A stretch of 64,000 bases of DNA from Halobacteriovorax sp. GB3 (lineage in GTDB: Bacteria; Bdellovibrionota; Bacteriovoracia; Bacteriovoracales; Bacteriovoracaceae): positions 930,001-994,000 of the forward strand of contig NZ_JAQSLN010000003.1 of assembly GCF_028649655.1 (NCBI RefSeq), read 5' to 3'. Below, piece after piece: positions 8,328 through 17,364 of the stretch (its first letter is position 1; the number at the start of each line of letters is the position of its first letter). A program made the position numbers and the translations under genes. The notes beneath the pieces are model-generated. The model was not told the origin of the DNA. It saw only the letters and a list, made by a program, of their open reading frames with translations, and ran no database searches.

Positions 8328-9848
8328 TCACTTATATAAGTGAATAAGTTGCTGTTGCAGTCTGTCTAAAGAATCATTATTAACGACATCTGTCTCATAG
8401 AGATCAAGATCTGTTAAAGAGCTCATCTCCAGCAGCGGTCTAAGATCAATGCGAATCGATTGCTCAGCAAGATAAAGCTTTTTAAGATGAGAAAGACCTA
8501 TCAATTCGCTCAAATCTTCTAATTGATTTCCACTTAGATCTAATTCTTGAAGTACATGATTTTTATTTTGTATATCTATACTCTCAATTTGATTGCCACT
8601 TAAATCCATGGCCGTAAGTGACTTTGAGCGAAAGAGGTTTTTTAGGGTGTCATTACCATGAAGGTTATTTTTAGAAAGAACAAGCCTTTCAAGAGAAGGC
8701 ATTTTAGCCAGAGGACTTAAATCAATTCCTGAGAGATCTCTTTTAGTGATTCTCACATAATTAAAATCAACATCTTCAAGCGGCGCTAATGAACCCAATT
8801 TATAATAGCGAGTGAGATTGAAACTTTTTAATTGATTAAGAACTTCTAGAGTATATGAACAGCTTTGCAAGACCTTTTTTCGATCAAACGCAATGTCCTG
8901 ATTATCGAGTACATATTCAATTAAACTTTTAACCGTTACCCATTCTGATTGATAGCTCTGAACATTTTCACACCACGCTTTGAAACCAACATGCTTCTCA
9001 TTCACTTGATTTACATCTTTTTCGCTTGTTCCAAAATTTAGACCAGTTGATTTGGTTAGCCAGTTTTTTAAGTATCCAACATGGGTGTAGAGCGATTGGT
9101 TAAACTTACAATCAACTTTATAAGGAGCTTGCTCTAAAAAAGTTCTTCTCATACTTTTCGGTGTAAGAGAAACGTCAAAGCCGTTTGTTAGTCCAAGAAG
9201 ATACCATTTCCCACGCACTTGAATATAGGCAGGACCACCTGAATCACCATGGCATGCTCCCTTTCCATCTTGTCCATCAAAGAGAATAAGGTGATGGTAA
9301 ATATTAGTATTCAAAAAATAATCAAATGTTGTTTCTGCGGCACCTAGTACACCTGTACGGCTAGACCACTTATCAAGTGAAGACTCTCCAAATCCAGCTA
9401 AGTGAATCAAATCACTCTTTGAGAGTTGATAATCGGAATTGAAAAGAGTGATTGCCTTCTTTGCCTTGGGAGCTTTCCCCTTAAAGCGAACCCAAGCAGC
9501 ATCAAAATTTGGAAATGAAATTTTACCATCATCACGTTGTCCATAGAATCCAACTTCAGTGAGAGGACGAAGAAGTGATTCGTTCAGATGATTTGTGTTT
9601 TCACCAAAGTAAACGTAGAGCTTTTTGATTTCTCTTTTAGAAAGACAGTGCTTGGCCGTTAATACAATTTGAGATGAGATGAGTGTTCCACTACAAAAGA
9701 CAGTTTTAGTTTCATCCAAAAGTGCGACACTACTATAACTTGCAGGATGATCACTCGAAATTTCAATACTTCCTTCTTCATTAACAATAGCAAAGGAAGG
9801 ATTAGAGAAAAGAAGGAAATTGAAAACTAGAATGAATAGGTATCGCAT
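8328..9848 (-). CDS. Secreted trypsin-like serine protease fused to leucine-rich repeats
   Basis: The 506-residue product has a signal peptide (to about residue 20), an S1 protease domain (about 21-265) with His67 in LTAKHC, Asp116 in FPNFDAAWV and Ser203 in CHGDSGGPAY, and cysteines flanking the active His and Ser as in trypsin folds. A linker region (about 270-360) with two cysteines follows, then at least four leucine-rich repeats with the LxxLDLSGNQ consensus (about 365-500). The start is ATG 9848 rather than the TTG one codon upstream. The pairing suggests a protease with a built-in recognition domain, which would suit attack on other cells, but that role is inference. Confidence 0.88.
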   Translation of the reverse strand: MRYLFILVFNFLLFSNPSFAIVNEEGSIEISSDHPASYSSVALLDETKTVFCSGTLISSQIVLTAKHCLSKREIKKLYVYFGENTNHLNESLLRPLTEVGFYGQRDDGKISFPNFDAAWVRFKGKAPKAKKAITLFNSDYQLSKSDLIHLAGFGESSLDKWSSRTGVLGAAETTFDYFLNTNIYHHLILFDGQDGKGACHGDSGGPAYIQVRGKWYLLGLTNGFDVSLTPKSMRRTFLEQAPYKVDCKFNQSLYTHVGYLKNWLTKSTGLNFGTSEKDVNQVNEKHVGFKAWCENVQSYQSEWVTVKSLIEYVLDNQDIAFDRKKVLQSCSYTLEVLNQLKSFNLTRYYKLGSLAPLEDVDFNYVRITKRDLSGIDLSPLAKMPSLERLVLSKNNLHGNDTLKNLFRSKSLTAMDLSGNQIESIDIQNKNHVLQELDLSGNQLEDLSELIGLSHLKKLYLAEQSIRIDLRPLLEMSSLTDLDLYETDVVNNDSLDRLQQQLIHLYK

Positions 9849-9897
9849 CAACTAATTCTATGAAATCTTTCACTTTAGGTCTTCGCCTGTGGATTTT

Positions 9898-10371
9898 TTA
9901 CAGGTGACTGTCTATTTCTTTAACTTCGAAGCTTGAACCTGGACTCGAGAGAGTTTCACAAAGAATTCGAACCACACCACGCGGCCCTTCAATAGAGATT
10001 TCATAATGACTATAGTAATAATCAATATTCCCACCCATGATCTTCTGCCTTCCTCTTGGAATAAATTGGTGAAAATGGTCACATTCTTCTTTGTAATAGC
10101 CCAATTGCCAGAAAAAAGATTCGATTTCATCGGCATAATGCTGCATTGGAAGATCTCTATCTTTATTGCCTGAAGTAATCTCTAAAGACTCCCTTTTTAG
10201 ACTTCTTGCCTTGTGTGTAAAAAACAAAAGTGAAAATCCTAAAGTAAAAACAGTAGAAATAACGAGCGCCGTCTTGAGTGAATACGTAAGAAGGAAAATA
10301 AGAAGGCCATTAATAAGCCAAATAAAGAGCAGAGAAATGATAAGCTTTCTATTAAAAGTCAAAACAACCAC
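9898..10371 (-). CDS. Small two-helix membrane protein, unknown function
   Basis: About 157 residues. Two adjacent hydrophobic segments span roughly residues 9-52, followed by a charged cytoplasmic or periplasmic domain containing a His/Tyr-rich stretch (GGNIDYYYSHYEISIEG). I recognise no family. The start is a guess: no ATG precedes the membrane segments, and the likely initiators are GTG at 10371 or TTG at 10374. The neighbouring genes are unrelated. Confidence 0.6.
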   Translation of the reverse strand: MVVLTFNRKLIISLLFIWLINGLLIFLLTYSLKTALVISTVFTLGFSLLFFTHKARSLKRESLEITSGNKDRDLPMQHYADEIESFFWQLGYYKEECDHFHQFIPRGRQKIMGGNIDYYYSHYEISIEGPRGVVRILCETLSSPGSSFEVKEIDSHL

Positions 10372-10543
10372 CAAACAAATACTATTTAAAATATTTAAAC
10401 ATTACTTCTGTCTCTAGTTTAATCCCTCGTAAAACGTGGGGCATCTCAAAAAATATTAAACTTTGTTACATAAAACATTGAGAAAATTCCCAAAGGCCTA
10501 TATACCTTTAATGTCGTTTACTAATAAAAGGATAGGAATTTTC

Positions 10544-12040
10544 ATGTTTGATCTTATTTCGAAATCGAAAGAAACGCTCAAAAATGACCTACTTTCAGGA
10601 CTAACAGTTGCCCTAGCACTTGTTCCTGAAGCGGTTGCGTTTTCATTTGTGGCCGGTGTTGACCCGCTAATTGGTCTATACTCTGCCTTTATCATTGGTC
10701 TCGTCACAGCGCTGTGCGGTGGAAGACCTGGAATGATTTCTGGGGCAACAGGTGCCCTTGCTGTCGTTGTTGTTAGTCTTGTTGCCAATCACGGAGTTGA
10801 ATATCTATTTAGTGCAGTAGTGCTTATGGGATTAATCCAAATTCTTGCAGGAGTCTTACGTCTTGGAAAATTTGTTCGCCTCATTCCCCACTCTGTTATG
10901 CTTGGTTTCGTAAATGGTCTGGCCATCATTATTTTTCTTGCGCAACTTTCACAATTTCAATTTAAAAATGCTGCGGGAAAAATGGAATGGTTAAACAGTT
11001 CAGACATGGGAATCATGCTTGCTCTTGTTGCTTTAACAATGGCCATTATTCACTTCCTTCCAAAGCTTACAAAAGCAATTCCATCTTCTTTAGCTGCGAT
11101 TCTTGTTGTTACAGGTCTTGTCCATATCTTTGGACTTAACACTAGAACAGTTATAGACATGGCAAGTGTTGGAGGAGGACTTCCTCAATTTCATCTTCCA
11201 AGTGTTCCTTTTAATCTTGAAACACTAAAAATCATTCTTCCTTACTCTGTGATTCTAGCGGCCGTAGGACTTATTGAATCACTCATGACCCTACAACTTG
11301 TTGATGAAATTACAGAAACGAGAGGTAGAGCGAATAGAGAGTGTGTTGGTCAAGGTGTTGCCAATGTTATCACTGGTTTTTTCAGTGGTATGGGTGGTTG
11401 TGCAATGATTGGTCAAAGTATGATCAATGTAAAATCTGGTGGACGTGGAAGAGCTTCTGGTGCTAGTGCCGCTCTTTTTCTACTGTTCTTTATCGTTCTT
11501 GGCTCTGGCCTTATTGAAATGATCCCACTTGCAGCTCTTGTTGGTGTTATGTTCATGGTCGTTCTTGGAACTTTTGAATGGTCTAGTGTGCGCATTCTAG
11601 GGAAGATTCCAAAGTCTGATGCTTTTGTTATCGTTCTAGTATCTACAGTTACAATTTTCACGGATCTTGCCATCGCAGTATTCTGTGGAATCATTGTTTC
11701 AGCACTTGTTTTTGCTTGGAAAAAATCAGAAGTGATCAATTCAACGAACTATGTAGATGAACAAGGAAATAAGCACTATATTTTAAAAGGACCACTCTTT
11801 TTTGGTTCTGTTCAAAGTTTTACAGAACTCTTTAATCCAAAAGAGGACCCAAAAACAATCTACATCGATTTTTCAGATTCTAAAGTTTGTGACTATTCAA
11901 GTATCGAGGTCATTAATAAGATCGCAGAAAAATATCGCGCAAATGGTAAGGAAGTTTACATTAAAAATCTTCAGCCAGATTGCCAAAGCGTTATCGATAA
12001 GGCCGGAAAAGTCTTCAACGCAAAACACGCAACTTCATAA
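10544..12040 (+). CDS. SulP-family anion transporter with STAS domain
   Basis: A 498-residue protein of SulP/SLC26 type. The N-terminal LSGLTVALALVPEAVAFS is the family's first transmembrane signature, followed by about ten more hydrophobic segments and a GMGGCAMIGQSMINVKSGG motif. The last ~110 residues form a soluble STAS domain (FFGSVQSF...IYIDFSDSKVCDYSS). SulP proteins carry sulfate, bicarbonate or dicarboxylates across the inner membrane; the substrate cannot be told here. The chosen ATG at 10544 has AGGATAGGAA upstream; the frame is open back to 10463 without a good site. A perfect hairpin terminator follows six bases after the stop. Confidence 0.93.
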   Translation: MFDLISKSKETLKNDLLSGLTVALALVPEAVAFSFVAGVDPLIGLYSAFIIGLVTALCGGRPGMISGATGALAVVVVSLVANHGVEYLFSAVVLMGLIQILAGVLRLGKFVRLIPHSVMLGFVNGLAIIIFLAQLSQFQFKNAAGKMEWLNSSDMGIMLALVALTMAIIHFLPKLTKAIPSSLAAILVVTGLVHIFGLNTRTVIDMASVGGGLPQFHLPSVPFNLETLKIILPYSVILAAVGLIESLMTLQLVDEITETRGRANRECVGQGVANVITGFFSGMGGCAMIGQSMINVKSGGRGRASGASAALFLLFFIVLGSGLIEMIPLAALVGVMFMVVLGTFEWSSVRILGKIPKSDAFVIVLVSTVTIFTDLAIAVFCGIIVSALVFAWKKSEVINSTNYVDEQGNKHYILKGPLFFGSVQSFTELFNPKEDPKTIYIDFSDSKVCDYSSIEVINKIAEKYRANGKEVYIKNLQPDCQSVIDKAGKVFNAKHATS

Positions 12041-12045
12041 AAATA

Positions 12046-12069
12046 AAGGCCCTAAAAAGGGCCTTTTTT
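12046..12069. terminator. Bidirectional hairpin terminator
   Basis: An eight-pair perfect stem AAGGCCCT/AGGGCCTT with an AAAA loop and a T run after it on the plus strand and A run before it. It ends the SulP gene and, read on the other strand, the convergent small exported protein gene whose stop codon lies in the T run. Confidence 0.9.
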
Positions 12070-12526
12070 ATATCTCGTATTGATATGTACAAGAAACCGT
12101 AATCTCAGGCATCAACTTATTATCTGTGCGAGGATCAACTCCGGTCAGTTTAGCCTTAAGTGATCCAGATTCTCCGTACTCACTGCTTTTAACTTTAATC
12201 GTTGAAGGTATGGCAGAAAAAGTAAAAAGCTTCTCACCTTTTTTACTCGTGACAAGAAAGTGGTAATTCTTCTCATTTAAGCTACCAAGAACATAAACTG
12301 AAGAGTTCTCTTCCATTTGATAAGTCGTTTGATTAACTAAACTATAATACTTAACTGCTTTTCCATCAATCATTAGATCAACTTCATGTTCTTCAAAATC
12401 TCCAGGAACAGAGGCAGATAGCTTCGTTCTACCAGAATCTGAGACGCAATTAAAAACGGCAGCAGAAGCTCCCGCAAATGAATTAATACTCAAACTTAAA
12501 AGTGTAAATAGAAATGTCGTTTTCAT
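12068..12526 (-). CDS. Exported protein of unknown function
   Basis: A 152-residue product with a clear signal peptide (MKTTFLFTLLSLSINSFAGA) and a mature domain of about 130 residues that reads as mostly beta-strand, with a cysteine near each end (AVFNCVSD and VSCTYQYEI) that could form one disulfide. No family recognised. The stop codon lies in the T run of the shared terminator with the SulP gene. Confidence 0.75.
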   Translation of the reverse strand: MKTTFLFTLLSLSINSFAGASAAVFNCVSDSGRTKLSASVPGDFEEHEVDLMIDGKAVKYYSLVNQTTYQMEENSSVYVLGSLNEKNYHFLVTSKKGEKLFTFSAIPSTIKVKSSEYGESGSLKAKLTGVDPRTDNKLMPEITVSCTYQYEI

Positions 12527-12616
12527 TTTTGTGACCTCGATTTTTGATATTTTTTGAGGTCATCTCATAACAACAAATTGAATGTCTATATATCCTGTAG
12601 AATAAACAGAGGTAAT

Positions 12617-13312
12617 TTATCTAAATGTTGCGTCCATCTCTTTCATACGATCCTTAAAGTCATTAATTAGACTTCGACTGATCTTTAAAGGCCCATCGAC
12701 ATTCTCGAGAAAAACTTCATACTTTCGATCCCCAATGCGATTCACCTGAATAACTTCACTCAAATTAATTATCTCCCCTCTGTTGATTTTCATAAAGGAT
12801 CTTTCAGACAATGAAGCACTCAGATTAGAAATCGTCTCATGCACTAAGCCTATGTCATTACGTAAAAAAACGAGAGTATAAGGCCCTTCCGCTCTAAACA
12901 TAATAACCTCTGACAAATTCAATAATCGAGTCGTTTTGCCAAATTGAACTTCTAAACGACCTTCTTTTTCTAGTCCCATTTTTGAAATGGTCTGTAATAA
13001 ACGGGAACTCTCAATAGGCTTCACAAGATAGTCCAGAACATTCGTATCAAAGGCTTCAAGTGCATAGTGATCAAACGCGGTGACAAAAATAATTTTTTGT
13101 TGTCCAAGTCCAATAGACTTTGCAACCTCTAGTCCACTCAGACCTGGCATTTGAATATCTAAAAAGATGAAATCGGGGTTGTGTTGAGATATTTTTAAAA
13201 GGGCCTCTTTTCCATTAGAAGCTTCATCAACAATTTCTAATGGATATTCACTAAGAAGTCTTCTTAATCGATTTCTTGCATGCCTTTCATCATCGACAAT
13301 TAAAACACGCAT
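12617..13312 (-). CDS. LytTR-family response regulator
   Basis: Residues 1-115 are a receiver domain: DDE at 7-9, phospho-acceptor Asp52 in FLDIQMPGLSG, Thr79 and Lys98 before Pro99. Residues about 125-230 are a LytTR DNA-binding domain (FRAEGPYTLVFL, then SFMKINRGEIINLSEV, a standard LytTR run). The ATG at 13312 overlaps the upstream kinase stop as TGATG, so the pair is co-translated; the TTG one codon earlier is less likely. The product is cytoplasmic and should bind direct repeats; a pair of such repeats lies upstream of the kinase gene. Confidence 0.93.
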   Translation of the reverse strand: MRVLIVDDERHARNRLRRLLSEYPLEIVDEASNGKEALLKISQHNPDFIFLDIQMPGLSGLEVAKSIGLGQQKIIFVTAFDHYALEAFDTNVLDYLVKPIESSRLLQTISKMGLEKEGRLEVQFGKTTRLLNLSEVIMFRAEGPYTLVFLRNDIGLVHETISNLSASLSERSFMKINRGEIINLSEVIQVNRIGDRKYEVFLENVDGPLKISRSLINDFKDRMKEMDATFR

Positions 13313-14382
13313 CAAATGGCCTCCTCAATTTGAATTCGGCTTGTTACTAGAGTTCCAATCTCTCTCATCTCAAAATCAAATGTAGACTTCTCATTTAAAA
13401 GTAAAAGTCTCTTCTCACAGTTTTGCAGACTATTTTTATGCCCATCTTTTTGCTCAGTGCTTTTTACTTTAATACCTTGGCCGTCATCTTCAACTTCTAT
13501 AATCAATGAAGAACCTTTCTTAAATATTCTAAGCCAAATTGTGCCCCCTTCGATTTTGTCACTTAAACCATGTTTTAGCGCGTTCTCAACGAGAGTTTGG
13601 ATATAGAGGACAGGAATTTGGTAATGATTTAGATCAAGAGTATGATCTATTTCAAATCTTAAATTGAGCCTATGTTCAAATCGCATTTTTTCAATTTCTA
13701 AATAATCTCTACACAGAGATAATTCATCTTTCAAAGAATGCGTGTCCTTTTCAGTTGACTTCAAACTCGCACGATAGAGTTTTGAAAGTTTAATGATCAT
13801 TTCTTCAGCAATTTCAGGTCTATCTAAAACGACTGAAGCTATTGAATTAAGAGCATTAAAGAGAAAGTGAGGATTCATTTGTGTCGTAAGAATCTTGAGC
13901 TTTGCTTTTAGATTTTCAATTTCAAGCGCCTGTAACTTTAGTTTTGTTTCTTTTTTAACTGCTTTTATCTCACTAACAAGATTAAAAACAAAAGTCGTTA
14001 AGAGGATCAGAGAAGTATAGAAAATCCCCCCATAAAACTGCTCTATTTGACCACTATAAGTGAAATCATCCAAGAAAATATCGATGAGACGATAACTGAT
14101 ATCAAGTCCTGGAACGACGAGAAGTATTCGAAAAAGAACGAGAAGGTAGTTCTTTTTTTCAATTTCTTTAAGTGAGAATTTCTGTCTTAAGAATGAGTGA
14201 GAAGTTAAAAGAATTTCACCCCCACATAGACATATTGTCGATGTTAAAAAGGCCACGGCAAGGGAGACGAGATAATTTCTATTAAAAATATCAGTTTCAC
14301 CCAAAGCAAATTGAATCCAAAGGCAGACAATGGGACTTAAAACAAAAACAGTTAAGAGATAATCTTTTATAAAACGCTTCAT
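13312..14382 (-). CDS. LytS/YehU-type membrane sensor histidine kinase
   Basis: A 356-residue protein with about four transmembrane segments in residues 7-138 and no large sensor domain, then a short coiled coil, then a His_kinase/GHKL module: His172 in MNPHFLFNALNS, N-box Asn267 in LVENALKHG, and G-box EDDGQGIK. This is the standard partner of LytTR regulators, and it overlaps that gene by one base. The signal sensed must come through the membrane helices. It is divergently transcribed from an Omp85-like barrel gene. Confidence 0.92.
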   Translation of the reverse strand: MKRFIKDYLLTVFVLSPIVCLWIQFALGETDIFNRNYLVSLAVAFLTSTICLCGGEILLTSHSFLRQKFSLKEIEKKNYLLVLFRILLVVPGLDISYRLIDIFLDDFTYSGQIEQFYGGIFYTSLILLTTFVFNLVSEIKAVKKETKLKLQALEIENLKAKLKILTTQMNPHFLFNALNSIASVVLDRPEIAEEMIIKLSKLYRASLKSTEKDTHSLKDELSLCRDYLEIEKMRFEHRLNLRFEIDHTLDLNHYQIPVLYIQTLVENALKHGLSDKIEGGTIWLRIFKKGSSLIIEVEDDGQGIKVKSTEQKDGHKNSLQNCEKRLLLLNEKSTFDFEMREIGTLVTSRIQIEEAI

Positions 14383-14423
14383 CTAATCTAGTTTAGCGAA
14401 GTTTTTCATAGCCGTCCCCTCTT

Positions 14424-14456
14424 AATCGACCATTCATCTTATAAAATCGGCCATTC
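14424..14456. promoter_or_regulatory. Paired 12-bp direct repeats, candidate LytTR regulator site
   Basis: AATCGACCATTC (14424-14435) and AATCGGCCATTC (14445-14456) match at 11 of 12 bases and start exactly 21 bases apart, two turns of the helix. They lie between the divergent kinase gene and the Omp85-like gene. LytTR regulators bind pairs of direct repeats about 21-22 bases apart, so this is a plausible target of the adjacent regulator. Confidence 0.5.
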
Positions 14457-14505
14457 GTAAATTACCGTCTAGATTGTGTTTAAATAAAGAGTCACATTGT
14501 CTTTT

Positions 14506-15798
14506 ATGAAAATAATAAGAACGAAAAAAATGACAATTATTTCTTATCTTTTGCTTGCCTTGATTCTCATTTTCTCTCACAAGGCCCATGCTCTTAGGCG
14601 CGGTGAAGTCTTTGACTACACGCCAAGCTATTTCCTCTATCCCATCCCCGGAAAAATCCCAGGTCTTGGTAGCGCCTTCGGTATTGGAGCAACTTATAAT
14701 AATATTGCTGGCTCTGATGTTGATGTGACAGGAGCACACCTCAGTGGAGACTTTGATGTCACAATTCTAACGATGCTCAATCTACACTTATTGGAAGAAA
14801 GCCTCCTATTAGATGCAGGGATATTTAATTATGATGTTGCAAGTGTCACCTATGACAGAGGGTCAGGCACAACAAAGAATGATTACATTCTCCCTCATGT
14901 CGAGGGCAAGGGTTTTTATTCCCAATTAACTTTTCTTTCGATCGAAAGAATATTTGAACTCTACTATCGTATCAAAAAACAAGACTACAAAGTTCACTCT
15001 GTAAGAGACAAAGATGGGAATGCTTTTTCAAATATTGATAATTCAAAGAAGTCCTCTACTAACCATCAAGTCGGAGCTGTTCTCGATATTACAGATCATC
15101 GCTATGACCCAAGATTTGGTTTAAAACTTGAGTACCTTTTTACTAAACCAGAAAATAACGATTCAACACAGAGCTCATTCTATATTGAAGATATTAGTTT
15201 AAAGTTCTATCTTCCCATGGGAAAAAATAGTACTTGGGCATTTAACTACTTCCAATCCGATGCACATATCACGAATAAGGCCAGTGTGGATGAGAATCAG
15301 CTTAGAAGTGATATCGGGCTCAATTGCGAGAGTATTCCAGATTCTCTCTCTAGTGAAAAATCAACTTGCCTTGAAATAGAGAATCAAAGGATTCAAGAAA
15401 GGATTGCTTTTAATACATACGGAAGGGCCACTGCAATGGGCGGAAGCCAGCGTCTAAGATCATATGACAATGGACGATTTAGCGCTGGTCACACTCGTTT
15501 TCTAGGAAGTGAGTTTCGTTGGAATTTTAATACAGAAAAAAAACCCTTTGATATTCTTATTATGAAAGGTATTCGAACAGGGCTTCAATTAGCTTTCTTT
15601 GGAGGACTCGGAGCTTTTGCTGATAAAAAAGAAGATCTAAATTATAAGTATCACTCTCTTGGCGCGGGAGCGAGAATGGTCTTTCAAGGCGGAACTGTTT
15701 TTCGAGCAGACTTCGCAACAGGAACAGAGGGATCGCGAACAACTCTCTTTATCGATTACCCATGGAGTCTAAGTCCAATTGACAATAGCGGGCAGTAA
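14506..15798 (+). CDS. Omp85/BamA-like outer-membrane protein without POTRA domains
   Basis: About 430 residues with a signal peptide (cleavage near HKAHA). The mature part reads as a beta-barrel throughout, and the segment LRSYDNGRFSAGHTRFLGSEFRW closely follows the conserved RGY...G...EFR motif of Omp85-superfamily barrels (strands and loop 6). There is no room for the usual periplasmic POTRA repeats, so the protein is barrel-only, as in patatin-associated or short Omp85 proteins. The start is taken as ATG 14506; another at 14530 is possible. It faces the LytS/LytTR genes across the direct repeats, so it may be their target. Confidence 0.7.
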   Translation: MKIIRTKKMTIISYLLLALILIFSHKAHALRRGEVFDYTPSYFLYPIPGKIPGLGSAFGIGATYNNIAGSDVDVTGAHLSGDFDVTILTMLNLHLLEESLLLDAGIFNYDVASVTYDRGSGTTKNDYILPHVEGKGFYSQLTFLSIERIFELYYRIKKQDYKVHSVRDKDGNAFSNIDNSKKSSTNHQVGAVLDITDHRYDPRFGLKLEYLFTKPENNDSTQSSFYIEDISLKFYLPMGKNSTWAFNYFQSDAHITNKASVDENQLRSDIGLNCESIPDSLSSEKSTCLEIENQRIQERIAFNTYGRATAMGGSQRLRSYDNGRFSAGHTRFLGSEFRWNFNTEKKPFDILIMKGIRTGLQLAFFGGLGAFADKKEDLNYKYHSLGAGARMVFQGGTVFRADFATGTEGSRTTLFIDYPWSLSPIDNSGQ

Positions 15799-15939
15799 TT
15801 TTGCCCGCCCTCAACTACTTGTATTTAATTTCAAGCACTTACCCCTATATTTCTTTCTCACCTTCTTTTTAACCTTTTCCCATTTCTTTAATATTTCTCA
15901 AAAATTAATGTTAAAATCTAAAGAAACGAAAAGATATAT

Positions 15940-16455
15940 ATGACACGAATGACTCTTCTTCTTTTTACACTTATTTCCTACAACTCTTTTGCCAAGGGTA
16001 ATATCACGCTTAATTATGGGAACAAGAAGTCCGAAAAGAATAAAATTGATCGCATTCTAATTAAAGATGAAGGAATTGAAGTCACATCTAAAAAAGGGCC
16101 AGAATGTTTTATCCCTTATAAAAAAGTGATTGAAACACCTCGAGTTCAAATTCCAAATTGTGAAACTTGCCAAAGAACAGACGAGCAAGTGAAACAAGAA
16201 TTCATTGAGATGTTTCAAAATGCTAAAGAACCAGATATTTCCTGTGATGTAAAAGACAATGAAGTAGCAGGTTATGAATTTACTGGTCTCACGATGATCA
16301 ATAATGAGTCCGCATTCGTTCGCAGAGGTGTTGTCTTTGACATGGCCTATTATGATAAAAATATTAAGACCAATTCAGAAAAAGAAGATGATAGTGCTCT
16401 AGGTGATGCACTCAATAGCATTGGAAAGACACTTTTTAACTTTCTCATTTACTAA
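15940..16455 (+). CDS. Exported protein of unknown function
   Basis: A 171-residue protein with a signal peptide (to about SFA, residue 18). The mature part is very Lys/Glu-rich, with a central CETCQR pair plus two other cysteines. No family recognised. The ATG lacks a clear ribosome binding site. It lies upstream of, and on the same strand as, a solute-binding protein gene, 21 bases before it, so they may share a transcript. Confidence 0.7.
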   Translation: MTRMTLLLFTLISYNSFAKGNITLNYGNKKSEKNKIDRILIKDEGIEVTSKKGPECFIPYKKVIETPRVQIPNCETCQRTDEQVKQEFIEMFQNAKEPDISCDVKDNEVAGYEFTGLTMINNESAFVRRGVVFDMAYYDKNIKTNSEKEDDSALGDALNSIGKTLFNFLIY

Positions 16456-16476
16456 TTTTCGTTCATAATAATCCAT

Positions 16477-17268
16477 ATGAAATATTTATGGATAATCTTT
16501 ATTTTCTCGCTTAACATTTCTTATGCAAATGAAAATCGCGTTCGCCTTTGTCTTGAGAATCTTCAACTCTACCCTTACTCAACAGGAAAAGAGCAAACAA
16601 ATAAAAAAGAAGCTGGCGCCCTCGTTGATATAATTATTGAGGCCCACAAGAAGAAGGGAATCGAATTAGAGATAATTAGGAGACCGTGGAAGCGTTGTCT
16701 CATGGATACAAGAAGCGGGAAAGTCGATGCAACTGCAGCCGTTCTTTGGTCAGAAGAAAGAGATAAAATTTACGCTTTCCCAAAGAAGGCCAATAAACCT
16801 CACCCTGAGAATTATCTCTGGTCACCTGAATATGTCGTTATTACCAATAAAGCATCAAATGTCCGTTATAAAGATGGAAATCTTCTTAATCATAAATATG
16901 GTTTAAGTGCGCCAGAAGGTTATCTCATTACATCTAAGCTCATTTCTAAAGGAATTTCTCGCGGACATGAATTTGGACCTTCACGAGGGGTTTCACTCGT
17001 TGCAATCAATCGAATAGATGGCTATGTGATTGAAAGACAAATTGGTCGCTACTTCATTGCTAAAGAAAAATTAGAGGATAAACTCCTTATCAATAAAGAC
17101 CCTTTCCACGTTGATAAATTCTACTTTGTCTTTTCTAAGTCTTTTCAACAAGAACACTCAGAGCTGGCCGAAGAGATCTGGGATAATATCGCTATGATCA
17201 GAAACGAGAAAGGTAAGAACTTGATTGATTATTATTTCAAAAAAGATGTATTAAGTAAGTATCTATAA
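16477..17268 (+). CDS. Periplasmic solute-binding protein, SBP_bac_3 type
   Basis: A 263-residue exported protein (signal peptide to about residue 17). The fold is suggested by LVDIIIEAHKKKGIELEII, then RRPWKRCLMDTRSGKVDATAAVLWSEER (the family's GKVD segment), the ALSAPEGY-type hinge and a C-terminal lobe. Such proteins bind amino acids or similar small molecules in the periplasm. No permease or ATPase gene is adjacent, so it is either an orphan subunit or a sensor-like protein. The same pattern appears in the gene at 22355-23143. Confidence 0.8.
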   Translation: MKYLWIIFIFSLNISYANENRVRLCLENLQLYPYSTGKEQTNKKEAGALVDIIIEAHKKKGIELEIIRRPWKRCLMDTRSGKVDATAAVLWSEERDKIYAFPKKANKPHPENYLWSPEYVVITNKASNVRYKDGNLLNHKYGLSAPEGYLITSKLISKGISRGHEFGPSRGVSLVAINRIDGYVIERQIGRYFIAKEKLEDKLLINKDPFHVDKFYFVFSKSFQQEHSELAEEIWDNIAMIRNEKGKNLIDYYFKKDVLSKYL

Positions 17269-17364
17269 CATTTTTTTATAGTAAATATTACGACATTATT
17301 CTTTCGCTCCCCTAGCTCCTTTGATAGATTTTGATTCAATCAATCACAAGGAAGCAAAAATTCT

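Noticed and set aside
10498-10788. A 96-codon reading frame opposite the SulP gene
   Set aside because: A shadow frame antisense to the conserved first membrane segments, with Thr/Ser/Ala-rich low-complexity text and no start site.
14434-14739. A 101-codon reading frame opposite the Omp85-like gene
   Set aside because: It covers the direct repeats and the antisense of the signal peptide region, with no family similarity. It is a shadow of the barrel gene.
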